Translations under genes and position numbers: made by a program
Notes under the pieces: generated by a model
What the model saw: only the letters and a program-made list of their open reading frames with translations
Database searches by the model: none
What the model was told of the DNA's origin: nothing
NCBI GenBank assembly: GCA_947463395.1
Contig: CANHRV010000050.1
Span: forward strand, 1 to 6,640
DNA length: 6,640 nucleotides
Source of the DNA: Opitutia bacterium
Lineage (GTDB): Bacteria; Verrucomicrobiota; Verrucomicrobiia; Opitutales; UBA953
Reading direction: 5' to 3'
In this document: positions 5,670 to 6,640 of the stretch, in pieces
How the letters are laid out: each line of letters opens with the position of its first letter
How positions within the stretch are numbered: position 1 is the first letter of the stretch

Positions 5670-6640
5670 TTACTTTTCTTCAGGCAGTTCAACCGTTGGC
5701 AGAGTTTTTGATTTCAAAATCAATTCCTCGCTGTCGGTTAACTTCTTTTCTTCTGGTTGAGGGAATTCAACATACAACCCTGATTTTAGTGGATCTGGAT
5801 TGTAGAAATCGCCGATGGGTGATTGACGAACGGCCTGCAAACTCGCGTCCTTCAACTGCTTTTGACCAGAATCAAGCCGAGGATTTACCGAGAAAAGAAC
5901 TTTGATTGCTGGAGTGGACTTTATGACAGTGGAACTACTTTTTCCTTCCGCCTCTAAAAGAGAAAAAGCGATGCCCTTCGGATCATCGGTTACGGGTAAA
6001 GTCCAGCTCTGCGCGTCTTTGATTTCTGGTGGAAGCAAAATAATGAGATGACGAACGGGACCTTTAGGATTGCCAGGATAGACCAATTTTTTCCTCCACA
6101 ATGGCCAGTAACGTCGACCCTGCTCATCGATGACTTCGTTACCGCCAGGGCCTGAAACCACGAGAAGCCTGCTTTTCAGAACCTGCAACTCGGCGTCAGT
6201 CAACTCAGCCGGTTCGGCACCGCGAAGACGTGGTGGAGCCTCATTGGCTGCAACCTCAGGCGAAACCAATAGCACCGTCTCAATCGGTCCAGCACATCGA
6301 TAATCAATCCAATCGATAACGCCGTAAGGAATGGCCGTCATCGCCGTCGCTAAAACAGCACCAGCGGTAGCGGATTTCCCCAAAGTGATACGATTAGCCA
6401 GAGCTGAGAAAAGACCTGCCCCAGCAAAACCCGCTGCATGAATGGAAATACTCGTCCCTAAATTCCATTGCGCTAATAAATAATCCTCCGCCGAGCCAGT
6501 CCACCGAACATAATAGAGCATGAATACAGCCCAAACAACTCCGAGAGTGGCACCAAGAAAGGGTCCAAAACGCAGACCGAGTTTGATGTAGCCTTTGGTC
6601 GCTAAAGTAGAAAACAAGGCGGCAAAAACACCGCCAAAGA
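5670..6640 (-). CDS. Membrane-anchored protein of unknown function, 5' end outside the window
   Basis: The frame stays open to the right edge, so the start is missing and at least 322 residues are visible; the TTG at 6617 is probably an internal Leu. I do not recognise the family. Numbering from that TTG, hydrophobic segments lie near the edge (FAALFSTLA region), 18-37 (FLGATLGVVWAVFMLYYV), 58-76 (Gly/Ala-rich, IHAAGFAGAGLFSALA) and 84-103 (TAGAVLATAMTAIPYGVIDW), giving about four membrane helices. A soluble, charged region of about 210 residues follows, with many Pro, Lys and Glu and no catalytic motif I can name. A short element appears twice in it: ELTDAELQVLKSRLLVV (138-154) and KLTDSEELILKSKTLPTV (292-309). 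The protein ends with a Glu/Lys tail. Convergent with ilvE, it likely belongs to a transcription unit starting beyond the window. It could be a membrane-tethered structural or scaffold protein; the function is unknown. Confidence 0.75.
   Translation of the reverse strand, partial: FGGVFAALFSTLATKGYIKLGLRFGPFLGATLGVVWAVFMLYYVRWTGSAEDYLLAQWNLGTSISIHAAGFAGAGLFSALANRITLGKSATAGAVLATAMTAIPYGVIDWIDYRCAGPIETVLLVSPEVAANEAPPRLRGAEPAELTDAELQVLKSRLLVVSGPGGNEVIDEQGRRYWPLWRKKLVYPGNPKGPVRHLIILLPPEIKDAQSWTLPVTDDPKGIAFSLLEAEGKSSSTVIKSTPAIKVLFSVNPRLDSGQKQLKDASLQAVRQSPIGDFYNPDPLKSGLYVEFPQPEEKKLTDSEELILKSKTLPTVELPEEK

Noticed and set aside
5652..5678. Bidirectional terminator between ilvE and the unknown minus-strand gene
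   Set aside because: Only weak, short pairings (TTCG/CGAA, and GAAAA/TTTTC with a bulge) are present, with no GC-rich stem followed by a T-tract on either strand.

Overview
The window looks like ordinary chromosomal DNA from a bacterium of moderate GC content. It holds eight protein genes, mostly housekeeping metabolism: NAD, aromatic amino acid and branched-chain amino acid biosynthesis, and N-end-rule protein tagging. I see no tRNA, rRNA, CRISPR array, transposase, phage gene or toxin-antitoxin pair. Almost no gene has a recognisable Shine-Dalgarno sequence at its preferred start. That, with the enzyme mix, would fit a Verrucomicrobiota-like lineage, but this is a low-confidence inference and nothing in the window is diagnostic.

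Left part, plus strand. A Fur-family regulator whose usual His-rich sensing motif is degenerate (80-535) sits 6 bases before nadA, quinolinate synthase (542-1522), so the two are probably co-transcribed. A 186-base AT-rich spacer with several inverted repeats follows. Next is a small helix-turn-helix protein (1709-2059) carrying an in-frame 7-residue tandem duplication, and then aat, leucyl/phenylalanyl-tRNA-protein transferase (2098-2793). The aat start codon lies inside a 10-bp hairpin.

Middle. aroK, shikimate kinase (minus, 2753-3334), converges on aat, and the two coding regions share 41 bp at their 3' ends. aroK is divergent from a PaaK/CapK-like adenylate-forming enzyme of unknown substrate (plus, 3462-4700) across a 127-base spacer.

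Right part. Downstream of the adenylate-forming gene, after an 89-base gap with a strong hairpin, lies a class IV aminotransferase most like IlvE (4790-5659). It converges, 10 bases away, on a membrane-anchored protein of unknown function (minus, from 5670) that is still open at the right edge of the window.

No previously undescribed multi-gene system is evident. The points most worth a second look are the hairpin that occludes the aat start, the altered sensor site of the nadA-linked Fur homologue, the tandem duplication in the helix-turn-helix protein, and the leader hairpin before ilvE.
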